A stretch of 64,000 nucleotides of DNA, taken from Deroplatys truncata. Its lineage: Eukaryota; Arthropoda; Insecta; Mantodea; Mantidae. A program made the translations under genes and the position numbers. The stretch lies in the NCBI GenBank assembly GCA_030765065.1, contig CM060976.1:60248539-60312538 (forward strand). The letters run 5' to 3'. Below are positions 45,071 to 56,850 of this stretch, one piece after another. The notes beneath the pieces were generated by a model. That model saw only the letters and a program-made list of their open reading frames with translations, searched no databases and had not been told where the DNA came from. The stretch's first letter is position 1. Each line of letters opens with the position of its first letter.

Positions 45071-46290
45071 TTTAAACGGACACCTATATCCAAGGCGGAA
45101 TTTCAACCTGCTGTTTCGAGGCAATCCTGGCACGCTCATTGGGGAGTATCAACAGAATCGGATGTGTAACTAGTTTACTTTTGAACTGCCAGTGTTTCCA
45201 ATGTTCGAACGTTAATCGGTTAACCATAATGTGTTGCAGATTGTGTATATCAGCAGGCACAATTATAGTTTTCCAGCTCAAACATACTATGTGCTTCGAA
45301 TTTAAAATATTGTACATATTAATGTATTTTTGCTCTTTGCATTGTTGAATGAAAAGTTTATATATTATGCTCAGGTGAATGAACAAAAGCAGGCATTTTC
45401 TAATGAGTGCTTATCCCCTGTTTCTAACAACTGAGACTCTGTAATGTCAGATAACACGTCTGTCTTTCTACCAGAAAGAAAGACAGCTAAGTTACTGATA
45501 GATAAGTAAGGGGCTAACAGTCAAGGGGGGTGCAATATTGTATCTTGTTTGTGGTTGTAAAACACCTTTCCTTTCATTTTTGTCTTTATCAACGGTGCTC
45601 AGGAACCTCTCCGTTGTTCTATTCTTACGTCGCATCGGTGTTGATATGGTCACTCACCTTCCTGTTGATTGACCCAGATTTATAGCAATGAAAGCAGTAA
45701 TGTGTGTATATACCGGATGGAAGAGGTATAGATGTGATCCTTAAAGGCTTATGAAGATTTTTTTCTGTCTTTCATAGATTTTTTTCTGTCTTTCATAGAT
45801 TTTTTAAAAAATAAGTTTTGAAATGCAGAGACGTTTGGCAACAACGCACTTACCCTTGCAGGTGAAGCGTAAATAATACATGACCGGTAAGGGCAGAGTA
45901 GAGTACGCACTCCATCTCTGTTATCACTGCGAATCGGTTGTATTATTAACTTTGTTGGTGATGTTGAGTTCACAAGTCAGTGCTTTCGATTGTTTTCTTT
46001 TTTTCAGCGATTTGTTTAGACAACACCGAAATAAACTTGTGTCAGTTTGAATGAAATGATGAAAGAAAGTAAACGTTTTAACTTAAACGTTTATACATTA
46101 TGCACTTAGTTAAAAACAAACGGTTGAAGTACTTAGTTATTAGATACAAAACGTTCAAGTACTTATCGAAGCAGTCGGTGAGAACAAATACATAGGTATT
46201 TTTATTTTAATCATTTAAGGAAATTAAAACAAAGCACATTGTTTGATTCAAAGATTTAATAAACGAGACTAATAACTAAATTATCTATTT
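45067..46290. other. No gene; 24-bp tandem duplication
   Basis: AT-rich. TTTTTTCTGTCTTTCATAGA occurs twice in tandem at 45758-45802. Nothing else supported. Confidence 0.45.
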
Positions 46291-46430
46291 TTACTTTCTC
46301 TACTACGTATAGTAAGTAGGGGAAGTATTGTATTCCACCCAAAAATTCGATACCGAGGTTTCACCGGAAATACATGTTTTGAGACCCCCTGAATCCAAAA
46401 AAAAGCATTTTTGAAAACATGTCCGTGTGT

Positions 46431-46462
<32 letters not shown>

Positions 46463-47212
46463 CTGTGAACAGCATATCTCAGAAACGAACAGTCGGATAA
46501 ACACCAAACTTAGTATTTAGGTTCAGTATCTTCCAGAGATGCGACACGAAGGTTTTCAAGAAAATGCCCCCACCCCAGATTACCCTTTACATGGAACATT
46601 TTTCGAAAATTTTAATTTTCTCAAAAATGGCTCTAACAATTTTGATTAAAATATCATATATTTAAGATACTTTCATGGCAAATAAAATGTATATCTTGAA
46701 TTTTCTGGGAATGTCTCCAAAAGTATTCTTCATTGCGAACGACTTTTGCATAACTGAAAAACCATAAGAGTTAAACAAAATATTACTACACAAAAAATGT
46801 AGATCGCGTTAACGTACACAATTATGTCATATACATTTTTTTTGTTTAGTTAACCATTTTCGAAATATTGCTTGTTATTCCCTTAAATTTTTCAATACTT
46901 ATTTTCTCAAATGGGAATTCGTTATTCATTTTTTTGTCTTGGATATGCAAAGAGTATTAATCTGTGGCAAAGGGAATGGTGCTGCACCTAGCAACCAGCT
47001 ATTAAGAGATATGTATGTGCTTAAAGGCTACTGTATTTCTATATTGCCCTTGTAAATGTATATTCCCCTTACATCTACAAGAAAATTAGCAATAAGATAG
47101 ACTCTGCAAATGTTTATCTCGATTAACATGAAGTAGATGGAGAATAAGCGTTTGTAAAAATAGTTGGTACAAGAGTAGAGAAAGTCATGTGAGTGTAACA
47201 CATCAGATTTTT
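46291..47212 (+). mobile_element. Family P repeat, subfamily 2, full length
   Basis: It runs from TTACTTTCTCTACTACGTAT to GAGTAGAGAAAGTCATGTGA and the terminal CATCAGATTTTT. An expanded (GT)n lies at 46424-46462. Very similar to the 4.05-4.97 kb copy over its whole length, which makes this pair the best source for a consensus. Confidence 0.85.
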
Positions 47213-47652
47213 ATTTAAACATTCATAAAAGAGAAAATTAATGATGTGCAATGTTTTTAACGATCTTTATAGCGACGATATAAATACTTGATAGCCAGGA
47301 GGGAGAGACACTGCAGTCGTGATAGACGTGTGCGTGTGTGTGGTCAGTTATGCAGCCGCTGTTGCGCATCTTTACTTTTTCAAATTGCAATTTGTAAAAT
47401 TAAAAAATGCTGAGTTGTTGCATAACTAGGCACGTTTATTGGATAAATTGAAGGTAGCTTCAAATTAGGCTTGCCTTAAACGTTATACATGCGTATTATA
47501 TTGAGACGAAAATTATGGAAAACTTTTTTACCTGTGAAATAAGTGTTCACATACTAAAATGGTATCATAATTCGTCTTTGTATAAAGAATACCTTCTAAC
47601 AGGATGGCATCTATATCCCTTCCATCCTGTATTGTATGTACAATGAAAATAA
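47213..47652. other. No feature recognised
   Basis: AT-rich, with a short GTGTGCGTGTGTG tract near 47330. Confidence 0.45.
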
Positions 47653-48488
47653 AATCTAAGGTTACATTCACATGACTTTCTCTACCATTTTAACGCTTAT
47701 TAGTGGCACACAAGTTATTCTTTCGAAAGCTTATTTTCCTATTTACGTTATTTTGAGATAAACCTTTTCGGAAATATATGCATTATACGTTTCACCATAG
47801 ATGCAATGGGAATAGCGATAGTCAAATGTTTTAGAACTGGACGCTATACGCTGGCCTTAAACTTTCATATCCTTTCCACGACATTGCGAGAAACGACTGA
47901 AAATCTACAGGACTAAAAGAATGGCTAAGTATTCAGCGGATAATGGATATCTCTGAAATGGCTGATGATACAAAAAGGTATTTGAAATTAATTGTGTGTT
48001 TTAAAGAGATGTACTTTTTGGTTTAGTACGTTTTCGTCTATCGCTTAAGATTTACTACCGTTATACAAGATTTTATAAACTTCCTTCCCAAAAAAGAGCA
48101 CTTTAAAGGCCATTCCCAGAAAATTCAAATATAAATTTTATTTATAATGTAAATATTTTTAATATATGATATTTTCAACAAAATCGTTAAGATCAATTTT
48201 TTAGAAAACAAAATGTTTCTAAAAATGTTGCAGGTAAAGGATAGTTTGGGGTGAAGCGATTTTTTTAAAAATCTTCGTATCGCATCTTTGAATACAAATT
48301 TGGTATTTATCCTACTTTTCGTTTTTGAGTTATGCTGTTCACAGACACACACGCTCACGGACCCTTATCTGAAATGCCCCTTTTTGTTCAGGGGGCTTCA
48401 AAACATGTATTTCTAGTGAAATCTGATATAAATTTTTTTGTGGAATGAAATACCTATTCTATCTACTATGTACATGATATAGAAACTA
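47653..48488 (-). mobile_element. Family P repeat, subfamily 1, inverted
   Basis: It starts at the distal end (AATCTAAGGTTACATTCACA, TGACTTTCTCTACC) and ends at the proximal TCTATCTACTATGTACATGA. It contains the uninterrupted GCGAGAAACGACTGAAAATC, the site where the LTR element inserted in the 16.2-kb copy. Confidence 0.8.
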
Positions 48489-49529
48489 AAAATTATGAAT
48501 GTAAACAAACGACCCAAAGAACTGCGACATCGAAATATTTACTGAATTAACTCTATTCTGGCGGCCGATCAACGTTTGATATCCATACTATCTACAGAGC
48601 ACAATATTACTAGTGATACATGTTTAACCTCTTCCAGCCTGTTAGTGGAGACACTAATGCACATCTATAATAAATCGTACTCTCAGAGTAATGATGTGCA
48701 AATACTCGTAATGCAGGACTGTGATTATAATTTCAGCCGTATCGAAAAGGTGATAACAAAACAGGGCTATAAAGTGCATTACTTTAAAATAAACTGGTTT
48801 CCTTTTTTGTTATTTGGGAAAGTTTAATTAAAGCAAAACAAATTCAGTTTGCGGCGCTGACCAGTGTCCTGAATCCTTTATAATTACCTTTTGTTGTTTA
48901 AAATAGAATTTAACAACATTGGACTGTCCAGCCATAATGAAATATGCATTAATGCTGCAGAAATAGTACAAAATGCGAGCACGGAAACACAAAATGCAAA
49001 ACTCCGTTTGTTCAGGGGTTTACAAAGTTGTGGTTTTATATGGCAATGGTTCCATCGTATTTAAAGTTCTTACACTCAGCTAAAATTAACGTTTCGCCTG
49101 AAATGAGGAAAATAGTGCTATTGTTTTGCTTGTTTACTTAAGATATTAATAATAGCATTTTGTAGTGTACCAGAGGTATAACTATTTACTTTTTAACAAT
49201 TCACAGAGATTGTGTGGCATTTATATGGCAAACATAGCATTAACCTGAAATAAATAGAAAAATCAGAATTTTCGCACAATCTGTCTTTTAACAAAAAAAA
49301 TTAATCAATTTATTTTCTTTTAAACATTTGTTTTCATTCCTTATTAGTATAATATAGCAAAATTTGTGTATTTTGGCAGAAAATATATTATTTTGAAATA
49401 TTTTATGCCAAATGGCAAACCACACTTTTAAAATGAGATATATTAATAAAAATAAATTAGGCAAAATGTATATGTATGTCACTTCGTCCAGTTTTTCAAC
49501 TGTCACCCTTCACTATTTTTATTGTCACT
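48489..49529. other. No gene recognised
   Basis: AT-rich. The 83-codon plus frame at 48576-48827 has no recognisable content. Confidence 0.4.
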
Positions 49530-49950
49530 GTTTTTATTAGATTCGTTTCCCCTGGGAGTTCACATCACTCTGTCACTTCACTAATGTCACCTATTTTCCC
49601 GTCGTGACGTAGCCGCTTCCTCCAGACGTTCATTCGCCGGGAGTCGAACTCAAGACTTCTTCAACCCCTCCTGCAGCAGCACCCACTGCACGTCACCAAC
49701 TCACTCGGGAATCGCTTTTGATGTCGCACCAGAAACCCACTCGCTAACTGACGAACTCAACTCACACTGACAATCTCTCGCGAGAACGCTCGCTTGTATA
49801 GGCAAGGTTTCTCGAACATTCGAGAAAGAGAAAAATCAAGGAGATTCTGGTTATCAGCGACAGCGCTTTACGCTGGCGAGCGTTATCTACAGTTATGTCC
49901 AACTGCTCGGTGTCGACCTCCCGATAACTTTGGACCAGAGCCGCTGCATC
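49530..49950 (-). promoter_or_regulatory. Heat-shock-type promoter and leader (Hsp gene or solo LTR)
   Basis: On the minus strand a perfect four-unit heat-shock element (TTC-GAA-TTC-GAA with 2-base spacers, 49826-49809) lies 9 bases upstream of TATACAA (49800-49794). TCAGTG, a textbook arthropod initiator, follows at 49770-49765, placing TATA about 32 bases before +1. The region is GC-rich compared with its flanks. The leader downstream (49760-49480) turns A-rich, as in Hsp70 leaders. No heat-shock protein frame follows. TTGGTGACGTG after the first 75 bases partly resembles a tRNA-Trp primer site, so a fossil LTR is a serious alternative. Confidence 0.5.
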
Positions 49951-50617
49951 ACAATGGATCTAGGAACTAAACTGGTTTTGATAATTCTTTTATCATCGAA
50001 AATCACTGCTCTTCCCGACTGACATGGCTATAAGACATGTTCTAATTTCGGCTTCTAAATGGCTTAAACACTAAATATGACTTAACAATGTCTGAATATA
50101 CAATACGAACACACTGGAGTTACAAAGAACATACTTGCGCAGAAGCCTTTGACTTCTCGTTCAACGCCATAGAGTAGAAAAAATTGTTACCATAAAAAAA
50201 ATACATGTAAAATTCGGATCACTTGGCAACTAAGAAAACAGAATAGACAACCAAAGACAATCAGCTCTACTTATAGTGATACGGCATGTACTTATACTAT
50301 ACTGGCGCTAAAACCTTGTAATAACCCTTAGGTAAGAAAGGGAGCTTTAGGGAATGGAGCATGCGACCGCATCAGGTTGCGAAATACCACAAATGAATAA
50401 AGCTTACTCAGGTTCGAATTTAGCAAACTATATACTGAGTGGAAGGGAAGTCATTACATTAATTTAAACCAATTACAGATTTCATTATTTGGAACATATT
50501 GTGTGTTTCATTTTTTTCTATGACCATTTTCTGCGGAGATAGTTTACCTTTTCGAGAACCATATGCTGGCAACGCTGCAGCGCTAGCCGGGGATAGCACT
50601 CTCCCTTTCAAAACTAG
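49951..50617. other. No feature recognised
   Basis: No supported feature. The open frames at 50459-50708 on both strands reflect a local GC rise. Confidence 0.4.
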
Positions 50618-50690
50618 AAGTAGTTCAGTGGGTAAACAGGTTGCACTTTCGCTGTATGGCGCGTGGTTCACGAGTGTGGATAAATGTTTC
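50618..50690 (+). repeat. Possible tRNA-like SINE head
   Basis: GTAGTTCAGTGGGTAAACAG resembles an A box and GCGTGGTTCACGAGTG a degraded B box at suitable spacing. Weak. Confidence 0.3.
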
Positions 50691-50942
50691 GTGTCAGTAA
50701 CCTTCTAATAATTGCATCTGCATCTTCCAATGGCACATTTTGTAATCCAGAATCTACGGATTGTCAGATCTTCATCATTGAACTTAAATACGTTTTGCAA
50801 TTGATACCGCTAATTTCATGAATCAAACTATCTTTCTGATATGTAAACACAAATAACCACGTAAGCTCTTACAAAATCTAATAAATGGTGCTTTAACATG
50901 GACAGCGGAAGAATAATCAATAAACCAAATGATTCACATGAT

Positions 50943-51897
50943 TCACAGATATTGTTCAAAATGTCCTCCATTTGCGCACCTGCAAGCTTCACACATTCGT
51001 ATCAAATTACGTCGTACTCTAGCAAAGACACTTCTGTTGTTACATATTTCCTCCGCAGCCAGATGAATATGCCGTCTCAAAAATTCGACTTCAGTAATCG
51101 ATGTTTTGTAGACCCTGTTTTTCATATCCCCCTCCAGAAGATCCCGAAGATTCAGGTCAGGCGAATTTGATGGGCCCGTTGCGTCCAATCCACTTGTTAG
51201 GAAAGCTATGGTTCAGGTAGTCACGAACATTCCGGGTAATGTGTGGTGGAGAATCATCATGTAAGAACCAAATGTTTTTCCTGGCTTCTAAAAAGATATA
51301 TTCCAATAAGCCTGGAAGCGTCTCTTGCAGAAATGTCACATAATTAACTCCGTTCAGCCGATTAGGGAGAATGTAAGGGCCTCAGAGGCAATCACCAACT
51401 ATTCCTGCTATACGTTCACAGCAATTTGCTGTTGAAAATTATGCTCCCTGGTTCTGTAAGGACTTACTTCCGCCCATGTAAGGGTGTTATGAATTAAAAT
51501 CCCATTTTTACAAAGCTGTGGTTAATTATAGCATATCTGCACCTTGTTCTAAGAAAACAACTCACAAAAGTCAGCCTAGGCGCGTAATCCGCTGCTGTGA
51601 GACATTGCACTCGTGGCTATGATACGGTCGCAATCAATGTTCTTCGAGTGTCCTGAGAACAAACCAATGAGACACGCTTACGTTGCGAGCTATTCCCGGA
51701 CTACTGCTGCTGGGTTGTTCATCTACAAGATTTAAAATTGCTTCTTTTGCGGCGACGGTATTTCTTGCTCGCTCTCCCTCATGTGCTGGCTCCACAAACA
51801 TTTTGGGGTTTGGTATTCTTCGATCAGGAAACCTTTCTTGGTACAATCTGGCGACAGCTGCAGCATTCTGAACAGCTTTTCCATATACTAATAACAT
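50943..51897 (-). pseudogene. IS630/Tc1-type transposase relic
   Basis: Leftward from the ATG at 51897: MLLVYGKAVQNAAAVARLYQ and ERFPDRRIPNPKMF form the N-terminal domain seen in many insect IS630-like transposases. The middle is disrupted, then come IVGDCL-like content and YVTFLQETLPGLLEY (near 51310), WFLHDDSPPHITRNVRDYLN with the second catalytic Asp, FPNKWIGRNGPI, and SPDLNLRDLLEGDMKNRVY. The frame ends naturally at NGGHFEQYL (50943). Several stops and shifts separate the parts. No terminal inverted repeats were found. It is unrelated in detail to the 6-kb relic apart from belonging to the same superfamily. Confidence 0.85.
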
Positions 51898-52977
51898 ATA
51901 AAAGTACTCTTGATTTTAAAAGTCTGGCATCTCGTAAACCTTGTGCTAAACGTATAATTATCCACTAAGTGCACCTCGGGTTCTTTTACTACTAAACCTG
52001 TGAACTTAATTGCGTAGTGCGATGTTACTCTAATAATGACTGAACCTCTAGTGGAGCTGATAAACATATTGTGCTTTTCAGTCAGCGACAGCGAAACGCT
52101 TATTGGACGATGAAGGCATTACTTCCATGCTGCTAGAGTAGGCCAACAACTACCAAATTGTTCTTGCCATTTCGTTAAGCCAACATTATACCACCGTTTC
52201 GTCCTGTTTGGAATAAGGATCGTGTGGAAAACAAAACCGCTAGTCCCCCAGCTGCCAGTTCAAGTATGCTGTTTTGTTTACGTCCAGGAGCCGGTTCTCA
52301 TACTGACCTATCTTGACCTAGCAACGCTGTTTATATCTCCGGTCATATTAAGTCTGCAAAACGGTATTTGGAAAATGATTAATTATTTCAAAACCTTGTA
52401 TGATGTCTCATAGTTACTACAGAAACTAGGTCAGAAATATGTTAGTCTAATTAAAAGTAACGAAATATTATCTTCATATATTCTCGTAGAATAAACCATT
52501 TAATTTGGAAACACACTATTCTTTTCGAAAATAGCTGATCACAAAACAAAATTCCATTATACTTTTTTGTTTGTAATGCCCCTATGAAGTATATATCAGA
52601 AGGAATGTAATAAATTCCCTTCCACCCTATGTGTTTCTTACGGAGGATTATGAAAGAAATCACAAAGATTGAACAACAAACGTCCACAAATTTTCTTAGA
52701 TTAGGAGAGCAAAGTTTCAATGGAGCTTTTAACAGAGATGAAGTAAATAAGATCACTGCTTTTATTTTGTCCTTCAGTATAGAGAAAGTGATGTACTTTT
52801 GTGTATGATACCATAGTATGTCACAAATTTAACTGGATAGTTTTCTTCCTTATTTTACTTCGTTTTAACTACTGGTAATATCGCGACGAATGTGTTAGGC
52901 GATACCTCGTGGATCGAAGTGTGGCGGATAGTTATTCTTCTAGGTCTCATCACTGTACCATCTTGCTTCGTCACGTG
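51898..52977. other. No feature recognised
   Basis: AT-rich, no supported feature. Confidence 0.45.
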
Positions 52978-53105
52978 TCCACAGAGGTCTTATTGCTAGG
53001 TAACTGTACCTCTACTTCTGTGAATGAAGCCACGACATGTGCCCACAGAGACGTTAGTGCTAGCCAACTGTATCTCTGCTTCTACACGTCCCGGGCAGAG
53101 GGCAC
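52978..53105. repeat. Tandem duplication, 64-bp period
   Basis: CCACAGAG...TAGTGCTAGCCAACTGTA-type blocks occur twice (CACAGAG at 52980 and 53044) with several differences. The 82-codon plus frame across it is not recognised. Confidence 0.65.
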
Positions 53106-53244
53106 TGTCCAGTCTACATGCTTTCATTATCTGTGGATAGATGGCTTTTCATTTTAACTATTGCTTTAGACTGCAGGTGGAACTTTGGACCCTGGTATTA
53201 AATATCCTATCCTTGGCGACTGAAGGAAACCGCAACAAAATATT

Positions 53245-53325
53245 GGTTGGCCCTCGGATTTAAACCTGCGACCTCCTGAAAGCGGACAGTAGACGTTCCC
53301 GTCCGAGCCATCCCGCTGGATAACT
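53245..53325 (-). repeat. tRNA-like SINE head
   Basis: Minus-strand GGGATGGCTCGGACGGGAAC (A box) and GCAGGTTTAAATCCGAGGG (B box) at tRNA-like spacing. The sequence on its 3' side (53170-53245) is the likely body. Confidence 0.55.
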
Positions 53326-53424
53326 GGAGTTATTTCAGCATTAAAGGCGTTTTTCGTACTGGTAAGGAAAACCTATTGTAATTCATCTTTAGTGTTTTAA
53401 ATTACGATCATCGGCTTAAATCTT

Positions 53425-54108
53425 CCACAAACTATTTCTACGAAAGCTTATTTATCTATCCACTTCATGTTAATCGAGCTAAATGATGGTAACGCGAGAA
53501 ACAACTGAATAGTGACAGCACCTTATAAAAACGACAAAATATTGAACAACTGCCTCGGAAATGACTAATACCACAAAATAGTTGAAGATAAAGAAGTCTA
53601 CATTTTTTGCGTACTACGCTTTGCCTATTTTTTATGGTATACACATTATACGAAATTCCTTCGGAATTAAGAGTGCTTCATAGGGCATACCTGGAAAATT
53701 CAAGATATACATTTGATTTGTTATGTAAAATATATGTCATTTTAATCAAAATCATTAAAGCCACTTTCAATATAATCAATAATTCCGAAAAAAAAGTTCC
53801 AGATAAAGGTTTTTTTGAGGTGGGGGATTTTCTTGAAAACCTTCGTGTCGCTTCTTTTGAAGACTGAACTTAATGCCAGGTTTGGACTTTTCGTTTTACA
53901 ATTATGTTGTTTGTAGACTCTCTCTCTCTCTCTCTCTCTCCGTCTGTGTGTGTGTCTCCCTCTCATACAAACACACACACGCAGGCGTTTTTCCAAAAAT
54001 AAAAATGCTTTTTTGGGTTCAGGGAGTCTCAAAATACATTTCCAATGAACTCTTGATATCCATTTTTGGGTAGCTTACAGTACTTTAAGTACGCAGTAGA
54101 GAACGTAA
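53425..54108 (-). mobile_element. Family P repeat, subfamily 1, inverted, internally deleted
   Basis: Minus strand. CTTATTTATCTATCCACTTC and GGTAACGCGAGAAACAACTG mark the distal part. A (TC)n tract (53918-53940) and CA tract occupy the microsatellite site, and the proximal end lies at GTACGCAGTAGAGAACG. The segment between CGAGCTAAA and TGGTAACGCG is deleted. Confidence 0.7.
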
Positions 54109-55514
54109 CAAAAGAAATGGGGCTACTAAAACGTTGCATATGCCGTAAATGCACAAATGATTTAATACCCAAACTGTCAAGTCACACTGTTGTGTATAGA
54201 GTTGATTTATTGTTGGTAATGCTCGCCAGGAAATGCTGTCAAAAAGTAACAATACCCTTGTATTTCATGGGTAAATGTAATCGCTTATATGTGTGATTAC
54301 ATTGAAGTCCCTACATAACTGAAAACAACTAATTTTCGTTTCTTTCTCGGACCTTTTGTTCATGTTTATTATACAGAAACAGAAATGTGAGTGGACGGTT
54401 CTTTGAGACCTAAATAACTCTTGGTAAATAGCAAAGGAAAAGCCAAATGCAACGTTGAAGTTCCTTAGTGAGATTACGCGCGCTGTACTGAACGCAAAAC
54501 AAAAGACGAGCTGATGGCGGCGTTATCCGCATTACGCAAAGCCGTGGATATAAACACAGATGATCTGCATATTAATAACTGTAAAACAAATGGGGACGCG
54601 CCAGAGGTTCAGCTAATCCTGAGCTTCTACTCAACTGTTGGCCTCATCCCATATCCTAAGGACCATTGGTTCAACCTCAAAGGGTTTGCCTAGGGCCGCT
54701 AAAACCGTATCTCCCACAGTTGGTTAGCCAGTATCCCTTTGAGGAATTAATAAAACATAAGCATGTCAATGGTTTTGCTGCATCGCTGTTGCCGCTGCTC
54801 TAAACCACATAGAGTTGAGTTCTCTACCCGATGGGACTACATTAGCAAATTAGTTTTTGCGTTTTTCAGAAATATTGTAATGGAGAAATTAGCCAAAACT
54901 GGATATTACGATTGGGAAGCTGATATTTGCAGTATAAAATTGAGATCTGCAGCTATAAAAGGAATCAATACAATGGAATTAGTATTTTGGAAATATATTT
55001 TTAGCCAGGTGGAAATGAATATGCCATTTCTGCATACATTTTTCATGATTCACATTTTCTTTATATAGAAAATATTTTTAAACCAAAACCGTTAAGTTTT
55101 GAGATTCTGATACGAAAAAAATGTATTATATAATTTTCGAATTTCCTAGATACCACAATATTTTATTACACAATCAATTTTTGAAACGTTATATTTAGGG
55201 ATATAGTTTGTGTACATGCCTTTTGGAAAACATCTTAAATTTGAAAGAAATCAATTTTTCATACTCTTTAGGAAAGCAAAAAGAAATGTTTCTAATATAA
55301 TAGAAAAACATGAAATAAAAGAATAACACATCGGAAAACTGCACTAACGTTTCAAAGGCTATCAGGTTTATGTCTATATTAATAATTCGGTCATACGCAT
55401 ATATTAGTATTTTGTAGGAAAATATTAGTTTTGATATCAAAAGCTATTTTGAAGTATAAGACCTTAAAAGTCTTTCAATTTTAAAATTAACTTTCAAGAG
55501 CATAATGTGTTATC
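54109..55514. other. No gene recognised
   Basis: The 101-codon plus frame at 54763-55068 (FRNIVMEKLAKTGYYDWEAD) has no recognisable family, no exon borders and AT-rich composition at its end. Low support. Confidence 0.35.
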
Positions 55515-55690
55515 TCTACTAATAAAATTATAAAAGCAAAAATTTGTGTGTGTTGGGGAGACGAGGAGGTGTATTCTCACAAACTACTGAGTCGATATTT
55601 TTAGTTTTTTCACCATTGAAAAGCACTTTTCTGTAGGACGGACATTGACTATAAAAGATTTACAACATATTAAAAACTACGAGGTTTAAG
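55515..55690 (+). mobile_element. Possible Helitron-like fragment
   Basis: TCTCTACTAATAAAATTATA and AGCAAAAATTTGTGTGTGTT followed by CACAAACTACTGAGTCGATA resembles the TC-start and downstream layout of insect Helitron-derived repeats as I recall them. No 3' hairpin plus CTRR was confirmed. Confidence 0.3.
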
Positions 55691-55695
55691 AGCTC

Positions 55696-56075
55696 TTACT
55701 TTTTTTACCATGCACGTAGTAGGTAGAGGAAGTATTGCATTCCATCCAAAAATTGGATATCTAGATTTCACCAGAAATACATGTTTTGTGGCCTACTGAG
55801 TAAAACATTATAGGGAAAGTTTTGTGTGATGGTGTGTGAGTGTATGTGGATGGGCAGGGAGAGGGAGAAAGAGAAGGAGAAAGAGAGAGACAGCAGCATA
55901 ACTTAAAAAGGAAAAGTCGGATAAATGCCAAACTTGATATTTAGGTCAATATCTTCCAAAGATGCGGCACGAAGACTTTCGAGAAAAGCCCCCCACCTCA
56001 AACTACAGTTTTCGTGAAAAATGTTTCGTTAGTTTTAGTTTGTTTCTCAAATGTCTGTGACGATGTCATTATGCT
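55696..56075 (+). mobile_element. Family P repeat, proximal fragment
   Basis: From CTTACTTTTTTTACCATGCA with GGTAGAGGAAGTATTGCATT, through a GTGTGTGAG/GAGA tract (55835-55890) and ACTTAAAAAGGAAAAGTCGG, to about the TCTCAAATGTCTGTGACGAT block. The distal half is absent. Confidence 0.65.
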
Positions 56076-56754
56076 TTATAATTTGGATCTATCTACGCTC
56101 CGTGTATGTACTGAATTAACAGATAATTCTAGTAATAATTTACAATAGTGGAATTCGTGACATATAATACACGGGGAAAGGTTATTAGAGCTAGGAAGTA
56201 AGCTCATAATCCTATTCTGCACAAGTTAAGAGGTATTCTCCGTAGCAGAAATGAGAGATGAGTTTGACATGAATCGAGTTGCTGCTTTTTAGTTATTTTA
56301 AACTGTTTTTCTCCTGACTTTCATCCAGAGTTTTCAACTACATTTGTAATCCTTTTTGCAGTGTCTTATACAGAGTTTTGTATATTCATACCATAATTAT
56401 ATCTTCGTCGTACATTAAAGTAGTTTGTAGGTCTTTTTAAGCAGAGTAGGGGTAATTATTAGAGCTGCGTTTAAAACTTTTAGCAAGCTCAGTAAATTAT
56501 ATTTTACTTCAAAGTCGTGTGCGCTATTTTTTAGAAGTTGCAGTGAACGAATGGTTTAAGGTGCTGATATAGGCTTGCTGCTGAAAAGGGGGGAGAGAAA
56601 GAAAAAGAAAAGAAGACAGCATTAAAGTGGATGTAACATTTTGTGCGTTATATTGCTTTACATGCTAATGGAATTGCTGTGTGTAATTACATCATGACTA
56701 CTAATTAAGATGAACTGAAATCTAATTAAAAGGTCCCAATTAATCTTGAGCACA
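56076..56754. other. No feature recognised
   Basis: AT-rich, with a purine run at 56585-56620. Confidence 0.45.
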
Positions 56755-56850
56755 ACACGGCGTCTGCAGCTAATGGTTCCGGTCGTACACCTGAATCAAG
56801 GGTTGGCCATTAGAGACGTTAAAACTTGGGTTTGAATCCCAAATCAAGAT
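56755..56850 (+). repeat. tRNA-like SINE head
   Basis: B box GGGTTTGAATCCC at 56829-56841 with an A-box-like AGCTAATGGTTCCGGTCG about 55 bases before it. Followed by A-rich sequence. Confidence 0.4.

Noticed and set aside
44928-45173. 81-codon plus frame with a His-Thr run
   Set aside because: Produced by the (CA)n microsatellite.
48576-48827. 83-codon plus frame beside a family P copy
   Set aside because: No domain, no exon signals and neighbouring frames equally open.
54763-55068. 101-codon plus frame as a gene
   Set aside because: No recognisable family, no acceptor or donor at its borders, and an AT-rich hydrophobic end typical of chance frames.
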